7,685 nt of DNA from positions 1 to 7,685 of the forward strand of contig CAMVDI010000080.1 of the NCBI GenBank assembly GCA_947166205.1, read 5' to 3'. This DNA is from an uncultured Clostridia bacterium. GTDB taxonomy: Bacteria > Bacillota_A > Clostridia > Christensenellales > Aristaeellaceae. This document shows positions 1-5,930 of this stretch, piece after piece; positions within the stretch are counted from its first letter, which is position 1; each line of letters starts with the position of its first letter. The notes under the pieces are model-generated. The model made no database searches. It was not told where the DNA came from and saw nothing but the letters and a program-made list of their open reading frames with translations. A program made the translations under genes and the position numbers.

Positions 1-480
1 GGTGCACATCCGCAGGATCACGGGCGTATCGTATTCCTCGCTCAGGGCGAAGGCGGAACGCGCGAATTTATAGGCTTCGGCGCTGTCGGAGGGCTCCAGC
101 ATGGGCACCTTGGCCGCGACGGCGTAATGCCGGGAGTCCTGCTCATTCTGGGAGGAATGCATGGCGGGATCGTCCGCCACGCAGATCACGAGCCCCCCGG
201 TGACCCCGGTGTAGCTCAGGGTAAAGAGCGGATCCGCCGCCACATTCAGGCCCACGTGCTTCATGGCACAGGCGGAGCGGGCTCCCGCCAGGCTGGCGCC
301 GAAGGCGGCCTCGCAGGCGACCTTCTCGTTGGGCGCCCACTCAGTGTGGATATCGTCATGCTTCGACAGGAACTCCGTAATCTCCGTGGAGGGCGTTCCC
401 GGATAGGAGCTGATCACCCTCAGCCCTCCGTTGTACAGTCCCCAGGCGACCGCCTCATTGCCGATCAACAGTTTCTTCAA
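1..480 (-). CDS. iorA: Indolepyruvate:ferredoxin oxidoreductase alpha subunit, N-terminal 160 residues (truncated by window edge)
   Basis: IorA, with IorB, oxidises aryl pyruvates (from Trp, Phe, Tyr) to aryl-acetyl-CoA, reducing ferredoxin with thiamine diphosphate and iron-sulfur clusters in the cytoplasm. Visible in the translation are the N-terminal GNEAVAWG segment, SYPGTPSTEI near residue 27, EWAPNEKVACEAAFGASLAG around residues 47-66, MKHVGLN, and the TGGLVICVADDP stretch followed by SSQNEQDSRHYA; this is the usual pyrimidine-binding domain order of the family. Full-length IorA is roughly 580-600 residues, so about three quarters lies beyond position 1. The start is TTG at 480-478: an in-frame TGA at 489-487 forbids anything further upstream, and a GGAAGGG ribosome binding site (492-498) lies 11 nt before it. 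iorB, if present, would be expected outside the window. Family assignment is strong; which aryl pyruvate is preferred cannot be read. Confidence 0.93.
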   Translation of the reverse strand, partial: MKKLLIGNEAVAWGLYNGGLRVISSYPGTPSTEITEFLSKHDDIHTEWAPNEKVACEAAFGASLAGARSACAMKHVGLNVAADPLFTLSYTGVTGGLVICVADDPAMHSSQNEQDSRHYAVAAKVPMLEPSDSAEAYKFARSAFALSEEYDTPVILRMCT

Positions 481-499
481 AAAGAGTCATTCCCTTCCC

Positions 500-514
500 C
501 CCTGATCATCAGGG
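500..514 (-). promoter_or_regulatory. Small hairpin in the iorA 5' leader
   Basis: CCCTGA and TCAGGG form a perfect 6-bp stem with a 3-nt loop. It sits in the predicted iorA leader RNA and ends one base before the GGAAGGG ribosome binding site. As DNA it is a short palindrome that could also be an operator. Its role is unknown. Confidence 0.35.
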
Positions 515-536
515 ATTTATTCCTGCAAACTGCATC

Positions 537-565
537 ATTATACTTTCTTTTCCGGGTTCTGTCAT
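537..565 (-). promoter_or_regulatory. Sigma-A-type promoter of iorA
   Basis: On the minus strand a perfect -10 TATAAT (542-537) is preceded by ATGACA (565-560), one mismatch from TTGACA, with a 17-bp spacer. Transcription would start near 530, giving a leader of about 50 nt before the TTG start codon of iorA. Confidence 0.75.
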
Positions 566-608
566 GTATTTTGGCTGTCTTTCAGTCGCCTTTTTCCCGG
601 ATTTCGGG

Positions 609-614
609 TATAAT
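609..614 (+). promoter_or_regulatory. -10 box of the pseudouridine synthase promoter
   Basis: A perfect TATAAT lies 28 bp before the chosen ATG at 643. The matching -35 position (586-591, TCGCCT with a 17-bp spacer) is poor, so the promoter is weak or helped by a regulator. It fires away from the iorA promoter, whose -35 lies less than 50 bp to the left. The box also contains an in-frame ATG (613), which therefore cannot be the translated start if this promoter is used. Confidence 0.55.
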
Positions 615-642
615 GGAAAAAAAGCGGAATCGGAGGGTGCCG

Positions 643-1596
643 ATGCAAGTCTGGACTGCCGGCCCGGAGGATGAGGGGCGCAGCCTGCGGGACGTGCTGC
701 TGAACTCCATGCGTCTGAGCTGGTCTCTGCTGAAAAGCGCCAAATGGAACGGACAGATCCTGCGCAACGGGGAGCCCGCCTTCATGGGGGACCGGGTCCG
801 CCCGGGGGACCGGATTCAGGTCATTCCCCCGAAGAAAAAGCCTTTCTATATTCCCGCGCCCTGCAGGACGGAGCTGGACATTCCCTATGAGGACGCGTTT
901 CTCCTGGTGGTGAACAAGCCCTCCGGCCTGGCCAGCCAGAGCAGTGCCAGGCAGCCGGACAACTCCCTGGAAAACGCGCTCTACAGCTTTCTGGGCTGCC
1001 CGGAGGATTTCATCTACCGTCCCGTGAACCGGCTGGACAAGGGCACCGGCGGGCTCATGGCGGTCGCCCGGGACGGACATACCCAGGACCTTATGCAGCG
1101 CCAGCTGCATTCGCCGGATTTTGTCCGGGAGTATCTGGCGCTGGCCGAGGGCGTCCCTTCCCCCCGGGAGGGGGCGGTGGATCTGCCCATCGCAAAGGCC
1201 GGGACCGCCACAGTCCGGCGGGAGGTCCGCCCGGACGGAAAGCCCGCCCGGACCCTGTACCGGGTGCTCGCCGTCCAGGAGGGGGACCGTTTCGTCTCCG
1301 CCGGGGCGGAGGAAGGCCTGCCCCGGGCCTTTTCCTGTCCCTGCTCCCCTCCCGGCTCCCCGGCCCGCTCCCTGATCCGGCTGCGGCTGGAGACGGGGCG
1401 CACCCACCAGATCCGGGTGCATCTGGCCGCGCTGGGCTGCCCGGTCTGCGGGGATTTTCTCTACGGCCGGGAGCTGCCGGAAGAGTTTCCCGGGGGCTTT
1501 GCCCTGCACAGCGCCTTTCTGCGGCTGCGGCATCCGATCACGGGGGAAACCCTTTCTTTCACTTCCCTGCCGGCCTGGCTGCGGGCGGAAGCCTGA
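643..1596 (+). CDS. RluA-family RNA pseudouridine synthase
   Basis: Predicted to convert specific uridines in rRNA or tRNA to pseudouridine. The 317-residue protein opens with an S4-like RNA-binding region (about residues 10-62: RSLRDVLLNSMRLSWSLLK, then the NGQILRNGEPA turn and RVRPGDRIQV). The catalytic domain follows, starting with PYEDAFLLVVNKPSGL. The active-site segment is NRLDKGTGGLMAVAR with the catalytic Asp at residue 132; family consensus has TSG where this has TGG. The C-terminal signature TGRTHQIRVHLAALGCPVCGD is intact. ATG 643 is chosen because GGAGGG lies 5 nt before it; the upstream in-frame ATG at 613 falls in the -10 box. An insertion of about 25 residues (217-241), rich in Pro, Ser and Ala with a CPC motif, interrupts the usual strand between RVLAVQEGD and RSLIRLRLETGRTHQ. 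The target uridine (RluC-, RluD- or TruC-like) cannot be assigned. Confidence 0.9.
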   Translation: MQVWTAGPEDEGRSLRDVLLNSMRLSWSLLKSAKWNGQILRNGEPAFMGDRVRPGDRIQVIPPKKKPFYIPAPCRTELDIPYEDAFLLVVNKPSGLASQSSARQPDNSLENALYSFLGCPEDFIYRPVNRLDKGTGGLMAVARDGHTQDLMQRQLHSPDFVREYLALAEGVPSPREGAVDLPIAKAGTATVRREVRPDGKPARTLYRVLAVQEGDRFVSAGAEEGLPRAFSCPCSPPGSPARSLIRLRLETGRTHQIRVHLAALGCPVCGDFLYGRELPEEFPGGFALHSAFLRLRHPITGETLSFTSLPAWLRAEA

Positions 1597-1597
1597 G

Positions 1598-1615
1598 GGC
1601 CGCTCTTCGGCGGCC
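1598..1615 (+). other. GC hairpin between the pseudouridine synthase and sirtuin genes
   Basis: GGCCGC and GCGGCC pair perfectly around the 6-nt loop TCTTCG just after the stop codon at 1594-1596. No T-run follows, so it is not a standard intrinsic terminator. It may protect the upstream message or only attenuate read-through into the sirtuin gene, for which I see no clear promoter of its own. Confidence 0.4.
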
Positions 1616-1658
1616 GGCCAGTGTCCGGAATCATGTTTATCGCAAGGAGGAAACCATC

Positions 1659-2381
1659 ATGACCCTTCAGCAGATCATCGACGAATCCCGGCAGATCGTC
1701 TTCTTCGGCGGAGCCGGCGTCAGCACCGAAAGCGGCATCCCGGATTTCCGCTCCGTGGACGGGCTCTATCATCAGCGGTATGAGTGGCCCCCGGAGGAGA
1801 TCCTGAGCTACACCTTCTATCAGCGGCGTCCGGAGGAGTTCTTCCGGTTCTACCGGGACAAGATGCTCGCCCTGGACGCGAAGCCCAACGCCGCCCATCT
1901 GAAGCTGGCGGAGCTGGAGCGGGCGGGAAAGATGGCCGGGGTCGTCACCCAGAACATCGACGGGCTGCATACCCGGGCCGGCTCCCGGAAGGTCTTTGAG
2001 CTGCACGGCAGCGTCTGGCGCAACTACTGCCAGTCCTGCGGGAAAAACTACGGGCCGGAGTTCATCCGGGACTCGGAGGGCGTGCCCCGGTGCGAATGCG
2101 GCGGGCGGATCAAGCCGGACGTGGTGCTCTACGAGGAGGCCCTGGATCAGGCCGTCCTGTCCGGCGCCATCCAGGCCATCCGGCAGGCGGATCTGATGAT
2201 CGTGGCCGGAACCAGCCTGACGGTCTACCCCGCGGCGGGCCTGCTGCAGTATTTCCGGGGAAAGCATACGGTGCTGATCAACCGGGACGCCACGCCCTAT
2301 GACGACCAGGCGGATCTGGTGATCCACGACAAGGTCGGCAGGGTGCTGAGCGAAATCCAGGTGAATCCCCCGAAGGACTGA
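1659..2381 (+). CDS. cobB: NAD-dependent protein deacylase, Sir2/sirtuin family
   Basis: Cytoplasmic enzyme that removes acyl groups from lysines, consuming NAD+ and giving nicotinamide and O-acyl-ADP-ribose. The 240-residue protein is a complete bacterial-size sirtuin core. Visible motifs are the NAD-binding GAGVSTESGIPDFRS (18-32), TQNIDGLH (97-104), the catalytic His116 in FELHGSVW, a structural zinc site made by Cys124, Cys127, Cys145 and Cys147 (CxxC then CxC), IKPDVVLYEEAL (151-162), and the late NAD motif AGTSLTVYPAAGL (183-195). An AAGGAGG site lies 7 nt before the ATG. The gene follows the pseudouridine synthase by 62 bp and probably shares its transcript; an intrinsic terminator follows. 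The acyl-CoA ligase downstream is a plausible but unproven kind of target, since acyl-CoA synthetases are classic CobB substrates. Acyl-chain preference is not readable. Confidence 0.94.
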   Translation: MTLQQIIDESRQIVFFGGAGVSTESGIPDFRSVDGLYHQRYEWPPEEILSYTFYQRRPEEFFRFYRDKMLALDAKPNAAHLKLAELERAGKMAGVVTQNIDGLHTRAGSRKVFELHGSVWRNYCQSCGKNYGPEFIRDSEGVPRCECGGRIKPDVVLYEEALDQAVLSGAIQAIRQADLMIVAGTSLTVYPAAGLLQYFRGKHTVLINRDATPYDDQADLVIHDKVGRVLSEIQVNPPKD

Positions 2382-2405
2382 CCCCGCCCCCTCCGCGGCG
2401 CGAAG

Positions 2406-2459
2406 GCTTTCCGGACCCGCCCCTCTGCGGAAGGCGGATCCGGGAAGCATTGTATTTTT
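2406..2459 (+). terminator. Intrinsic terminator after the sirtuin gene
   Basis: Arms 2406-2421 and 2433-2448 pair over 16 positions with one G-U pair and one A-C mismatch around an 11-nt loop. The sequence then runs to TATTTTT at 2453-2459. It lies 25 bp after the sirtuin stop codon and just before the next promoter, so it separates the two transcription units. Confidence 0.7.
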
Positions 2460-2471
2460 CCGGCATTTTGT

Positions 2472-2500
2472 TTGCGTTCCCCGGAAGAAGCGTGTATCAT
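2472..2500 (+). promoter_or_regulatory. Promoter of the acyl-CoA ligase gene
   Basis: TTGCGT (2472-2477) and TATCAT (2495-2500) are separated by exactly 17 bp and sit 13 bp past the preceding T-run. Predicted transcription start is near 2507, leaving a leader of about 33 nt before the ATG at 2540. Confidence 0.6.
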
Positions 2501-2539
2501 GCCGGTAGATTCCCCCTGAGGAAAGAGAGGCGTAAATTC

Positions 2540-4174
2540 ATGACGATTGTTCATCTGCTGGAGCGGAACGCCCGGGAATGGCCGGACGATCCCGCGCTGA
2601 TTGAGATCAACCCGGACCAGCCGGAGACCCGGAAGGTCACCTGGCACGAGTTTGAGCTGGTGGAGCCCAGCGCCCGGGCGAGGCATTACCGGCGGGAAAT
2701 CACCTGGGCGGTCTTCAACGAGAAGGCGAACCGGGTGGCCAACATGCTGAAGAGCCACGGCCTGGGAAAGGGGAGCAAGGTCGCCATTCTCCTGATGAAC
2801 TGCATCGACTGGCTGCCGATCTATTTCGGCATCCTGAAGACCGGGGCGCTGGCCGTTCCGATGAATTTCCGCTACGCTTCCAACGAAATCCAGTACTGTC
2901 TGACCCTGTCCGACAGCAATATGATCATCTTCGGGCCGGAGTTCATCGGCCGGATGGAGGAAATCGCGGATCAGATTCCCCAGGTGGATCTGGTCTATCT
3001 GGGGCCCGGGTGCCCCACCTTCGCGGACGACCTGAACGAGCTGATCAACGAGAGCAGCTCCGCCTTCCCCGAGTGCGCCCTGACGGAGGAGGACGACGCG
3101 GCGATCTATTTTTCCTCCGGAACGACGGGGTTCCCGAAGGCGATTCTGCACAAGCACCGCAGCCTGATTCACTCCGCCCGGGTCGAGCAGGCCCATCACG
3201 GCCAGACGAAGGAGGACTGCTTCCTCTGCATTCCCCCGCTGTATCACACCGGCGCCAAGATGCACTGGTTCGGCAGCCTGATCTCCGGCAGCCGGGCCGT
3301 GATCCTGAAGGGGACCCGTCCGGAAACCATTCTGCAGGCGGTCAGCCGGGAGAAGTGCACCATCGTCTGGCTGCTGGTGCCCTGGGCCCAGGATATCCTG
3401 ACCGCCCTGGACAGCGGCGAGCTGAAGCTGGAGAACTATGAGCTGTCCCAGTGGCGGCTGATGCACATCGGGGCCCAGCCGGTGCCCCAGAGCCTGATCC
3501 GCCGCTGGCTGAAGTATTTCCCGAATCATCAGTATGACACCAACTACGGCCTGAGCGAGTCCATCGGCCCCGGCGCGGTTCATCTGGGCGTGGAGAACGT
3601 CCGGAAGGTGGGCGCCATCGGCATCCCCGGCTACGGCTGGGAGGTCCGGATCGTGGACGGAAATATGAAGGATGTTCCCCAGGGCGAGGTGGGCGAGCTG
3701 GCCCTGAAGGGCCCCGGCGTCAAGGTCTGCTATTACAACAATCCCCAGGCCACCGCCGAGGTGCTGAAGGACGGCTGGCTGCTGACGGGGGATATGGCCC
3801 GGATGGACGAGGAGGGCTTCATCTACCTGGTGGACCGGAAGAAGGACGTAGTCATCTCCGGCGGGGAAAACCTGTATCCCGTGGAAATCGAGAATTTCAT
3901 GGCCGCCTTCAAGCCCATCAAGGATGTGGCGGTGATCGGCCTGCCGGATCCCCGGCTCGGGGAAATCGCGGCCGCCATCGTGGAGCTGGTTCCCGGGGTG
4001 GACTGCACCGTCGATGACATCAACGAGTTCTGCCAGGGCATGCCCCGCTACAAGCGGCCCCGGAAGATCATTCTGGCTCCCGTTCCGCGGAACGCCACCG
4101 GAAAGATCGAAAAGCCGAAGCTTCGGAAGCTCTACGGCGGCGAGGGCCTGGTGGACAGCCAGAACAAGTCGTAA
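2540..4174 (+). CDS. AMP-forming acyl-CoA ligase (ANL superfamily, FadD-like)
   Basis: Activates a carboxylic acid with ATP to an acyl-adenylate, then transfers the acyl group to CoA. The 544-residue protein has all core motifs: A3 phosphate loop YFSSGTTGFPKA (190-201), A5 YGLSES (336-341), A7 TGD (416-418), A8 hinge DRKKDVVISGGENLYP (432-447) and A10 PRNATGK with catalytic Lys522. No carrier-protein domain follows, so it is a free-standing CoA ligase and not an NRPS module. The start is ATG 2540, placed 9 nt after AGAGAGG; an open frame extends back to 2450 but crosses the promoter. Residues 31-57 carry what looks like an insertion: RKVTW is followed about 20 residues later by a similar REITW before the normal NEKANRVANML. 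Substrate (fatty, branched or aryl acid) cannot be read; nearby iorA makes an aryl acid possible but this is weak context. It ends 10 bp from the convergent transporter operon. Confidence 0.92.
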   Translation: MTIVHLLERNAREWPDDPALIEINPDQPETRKVTWHEFELVEPSARARHYRREITWAVFNEKANRVANMLKSHGLGKGSKVAILLMNCIDWLPIYFGILKTGALAVPMNFRYASNEIQYCLTLSDSNMIIFGPEFIGRMEEIADQIPQVDLVYLGPGCPTFADDLNELINESSSAFPECALTEEDDAAIYFSSGTTGFPKAILHKHRSLIHSARVEQAHHGQTKEDCFLCIPPLYHTGAKMHWFGSLISGSRAVILKGTRPETILQAVSREKCTIVWLLVPWAQDILTALDSGELKLENYELSQWRLMHIGAQPVPQSLIRRWLKYFPNHQYDTNYGLSESIGPGAVHLGVENVRKVGAIGIPGYGWEVRIVDGNMKDVPQGEVGELALKGPGVKVCYYNNPQATAEVLKDGWLLTGDMARMDEEGFIYLVDRKKDVVISGGENLYPVEIENFMAAFKPIKDVAVIGLPDPRLGEIAAAIVELVPGVDCTVDDINEFCQGMPRYKRPRKIILAPVPRNATGKIEKPKLRKLYGGEGLVDSQNKS

Positions 4175-4184
4175 AGGCCGGGCT

Positions 4185-4970
4185 TCAGCTCAGGATCATC
4201 CGGTCGTTGTTCAGCTCGGCGCCGTTCAGCTGCCGGAACCGCTCCAGCAGCCCGGAGACCGTCAGGCCCGCCCGCTCCGCGCCCCGAACGTCAAAGATGA
4301 TCCGGCCCTGGTTCATCATCAGGGTCCGGCTGCCCAGATCCAGGGCGTTCTGCATGTTGTGGGTCACCATGAGGCAGGTCAGCTGATCCTCCGCCACGAT
4401 GCGGCAGGTCAGCTCCAGCACCTTCTCCGCCGTGGCGGGGTCCAGCGCCGCCGTATGCTCATCCAGAAGCAGCAGCCGGGGCTTTGAAAAGGTGGCCATC
4501 AGCAGGGTCAGGGCCTGCCGCTGTCCGCCGGACAGCAGCCCCACCTGCTGGTCCAGCCGGTCCTCCAGCCCCATGCCCAGCAGCCGCAGCCGGTCCTGAA
4601 AATCCTGCCTGTCCTTCCGGGATACGGCGGAGAGCCATCCGCCCCGCCCGGAGGCCAGGGCCAGGTTCTCCGAAATGGTCATATGAGGGGCGCTTCCCTT
4701 CATGGGATCCTGAAACAGCTGCCCGATGAACCGGCTCCGCCGGTGGGAGGGCAGCCAGGTGATATCCCAGCCGTCCAGAAGGATGGATCCGGTATCCACC
4801 GTCAGGGTGCCGCTGATGGCGTTGAACAGGGTGGATTTGCCCGCGCCGTTGGCGCCGATCACGGTGACGAATTCCCCGGTTTCCACCTCCAGGTTCACGT
4901 CCCGCAGGGCGGCGCGCTCATCCTGGGTGCCGGGATGAAATACCTTGTTGACTCCTCGTATCTGCAGCAT
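4185..4970 (-). CDS. trpZ: ATP-binding subunit of a tryptophan-type ABC importer
   Basis: Energises uptake through the TrpY channel at the cytoplasmic face of the membrane. The 261-residue protein has Walker A GANGAGKST (39-47), Q-loop Gln87 in GQLFQDPMKG, signature LSGGQRQ (146-152), Walker B LLLLDE (166-171) with the catalytic Glu171, D-loop AALDP and switch His204 in MVTHNM. These are the complete features of an active ABC ATPase. The sequence type (VTVIGANGAGKSTLFNAISG, FQDPMKGSAPHMTISENLALA) matches the ATPase that accompanies PF04392-class binding proteins, annotated as putative Trp/Tyr transport. It starts 3 bp after the trpY stop codon with its binding site (GAAGGGGG) inside trpY, so translation is probably coupled. 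It is the last gene of the T-box-controlled operon; no terminator is visible in the 10 bp before the opposing ligase gene. Confidence 0.9.
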   Translation of the reverse strand: MLQIRGVNKVFHPGTQDERAALRDVNLEVETGEFVTVIGANGAGKSTLFNAISGTLTVDTGSILLDGWDITWLPSHRRSRFIGQLFQDPMKGSAPHMTISENLALASGRGGWLSAVSRKDRQDFQDRLRLLGMGLEDRLDQQVGLLSGGQRQALTLLMATFSKPRLLLLDEHTAALDPATAEKVLELTCRIVAEDQLTCLMVTHNMQNALDLGSRTLMMNQGRIIFDVRGAERAGLTVSGLLERFRQLNGAELNNDRMILS

Positions 4971-4973
4971 GGC

Positions 4974-5900
4974 TCAGGCCGCCCCCTTCCGTGCCCGGTT
5001 CCGCTTCCACATTTCGATTCCCTGCCGCCGCAGATAGGGTCCGCTCAGGGCCAGGATCACGATCAGGGAGGAAACCGCCTTCAGCATGAAGGTCGGCATG
5101 TTCAGCCGAAGGGCCAGGGCGTAGATCAGGCGGAAAAGAATGGCTCCGGCCACGACGCCGGCGGCCCGGACCGGGATCCTGCGCCGGCCGAAGAAGACCC
5201 GGCCGATCAGCAGGCTCGCCAGGGCGATGGTCACCATGCCGGAGCCGATATCGATATTGACGCCCTTCTGATACTGTCCCAGCAGGCAGCCGCTCAGCGC
5301 CGTCATGGCGCCGGAAACGCACAGGCCCACCGTCGTGGTCAGCGCCGGGTTGATGGAAGAGGAACGGACCATCTCCGGATTGTCCCCCGTGGCCCGGATC
5401 GCCAGGCCCATCCGGGTCCGGAGAAACAGGCTGAGGAAGACCACCAGCAGCGCCGCCGCCAGCAGCGCCACCAGCAGCTTGTACTGGGCCGCGAAGGGAG
5501 TTTCCTTCAGCAGGTCCTTCGCCAGGGTGAAGACCGTGGGCGCCCTGTTCATGTTCAGCTGGCTGGATCCGCCCATGACGGCGATGTTCACGGAGTACAG
5601 CCCCGTGTTCACGATGATGCCGGCCAGCAGGCTGTTGATGCCCATCCGGGTCTGCAGCAGCGCGGTCAGCAGCCCCGAGAGCATGCCGACGGCCATGGCG
5701 GCGGGCCGGCTCAGCCAGGGGGGGCCCGCCAGCGCCGCCCCGCCGCCCACCGCGGCGCCCCGGGTAAAGCATCCGTCCGTGCTCAGGTCGCAGACGTTCA
5801 GCATGGAATAGCTCAGGAACAGCGCCAGCACCGTCAGTCCGGTAATCAGCCCCAGCTCCACGCTGGTCTGGAGCAGGGGCATGATCTGATTCAAACCCAT
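4974..5900 (-). CDS. trpY: Permease subunit of a tryptophan-type ABC importer (BPD_transp_2 family)
   Basis: Forms the membrane channel, probably as a dimer with two TrpZ subunits. The 308-residue protein is very hydrophobic with about eight membrane segments, for example near residues 17-34, 65-82, 88-108, 141-161, 188-208, 221-236, 246-264 and 273-290. The cytoplasmic loop TRMGLAIRATGDNPEM (162-177) is the ATPase-coupling loop typical of this branched-chain-amino-acid-type permease family, and the C-terminus is basic, consistent with a cytoplasmic tail. ATG 5900 has AGAGG about 7 nt upstream and lies 30 bp after trpX. One permease gene and one ATPase gene are present, unlike the two of each in Liv operons, which fits the TrpXYZ type. 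Substrate is inferred from the Trp T-box in the leader. Confidence 0.9.
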   Translation of the reverse strand: MGLNQIMPLLQTSVELGLITGLTVLALFLSYSMLNVCDLSTDGCFTRGAAVGGGAALAGPPWLSRPAAMAVGMLSGLLTALLQTRMGINSLLAGIIVNTGLYSVNIAVMGGSSQLNMNRAPTVFTLAKDLLKETPFAAQYKLLVALLAAALLVVFLSLFLRTRMGLAIRATGDNPEMVRSSSINPALTTTVGLCVSGAMTALSGCLLGQYQKGVNIDIGSGMVTIALASLLIGRVFFGRRRIPVRAAGVVAGAILFRLIYALALRLNMPTFMLKAVSSLIVILALSGPYLRRQGIEMWKRNRARKGAA

Positions 5901-5930
5901 GTCATTCCTCTTTTCCGGTTCTTTGTTTTC

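Noticed and set aside
127..642. Upstream in-frame extension of the pseudouridine synthase, which would make a 489-residue protein
   Set aside because: The extension is antisense to iorA and crosses both divergent promoters. The ribosome binding site and -10 box support the start at 643.
562..1533. A 323-codon minus-strand frame opposite the pseudouridine synthase
   Set aside because: It has a low-complexity Gly/Pro/Arg composition and overlaps a gene with intact catalytic motifs.
1598..1615. Intrinsic terminator after the pseudouridine synthase
   Set aside because: The stem is perfect but no T-run follows, so read-through into the sirtuin gene is more likely.
2297..3583. A 428-codon minus-strand frame opposite the acyl-CoA ligase
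   Set aside because: It is antisense to the motif-bearing ligase, crosses a terminator and promoter, and lacks recognisable motifs.
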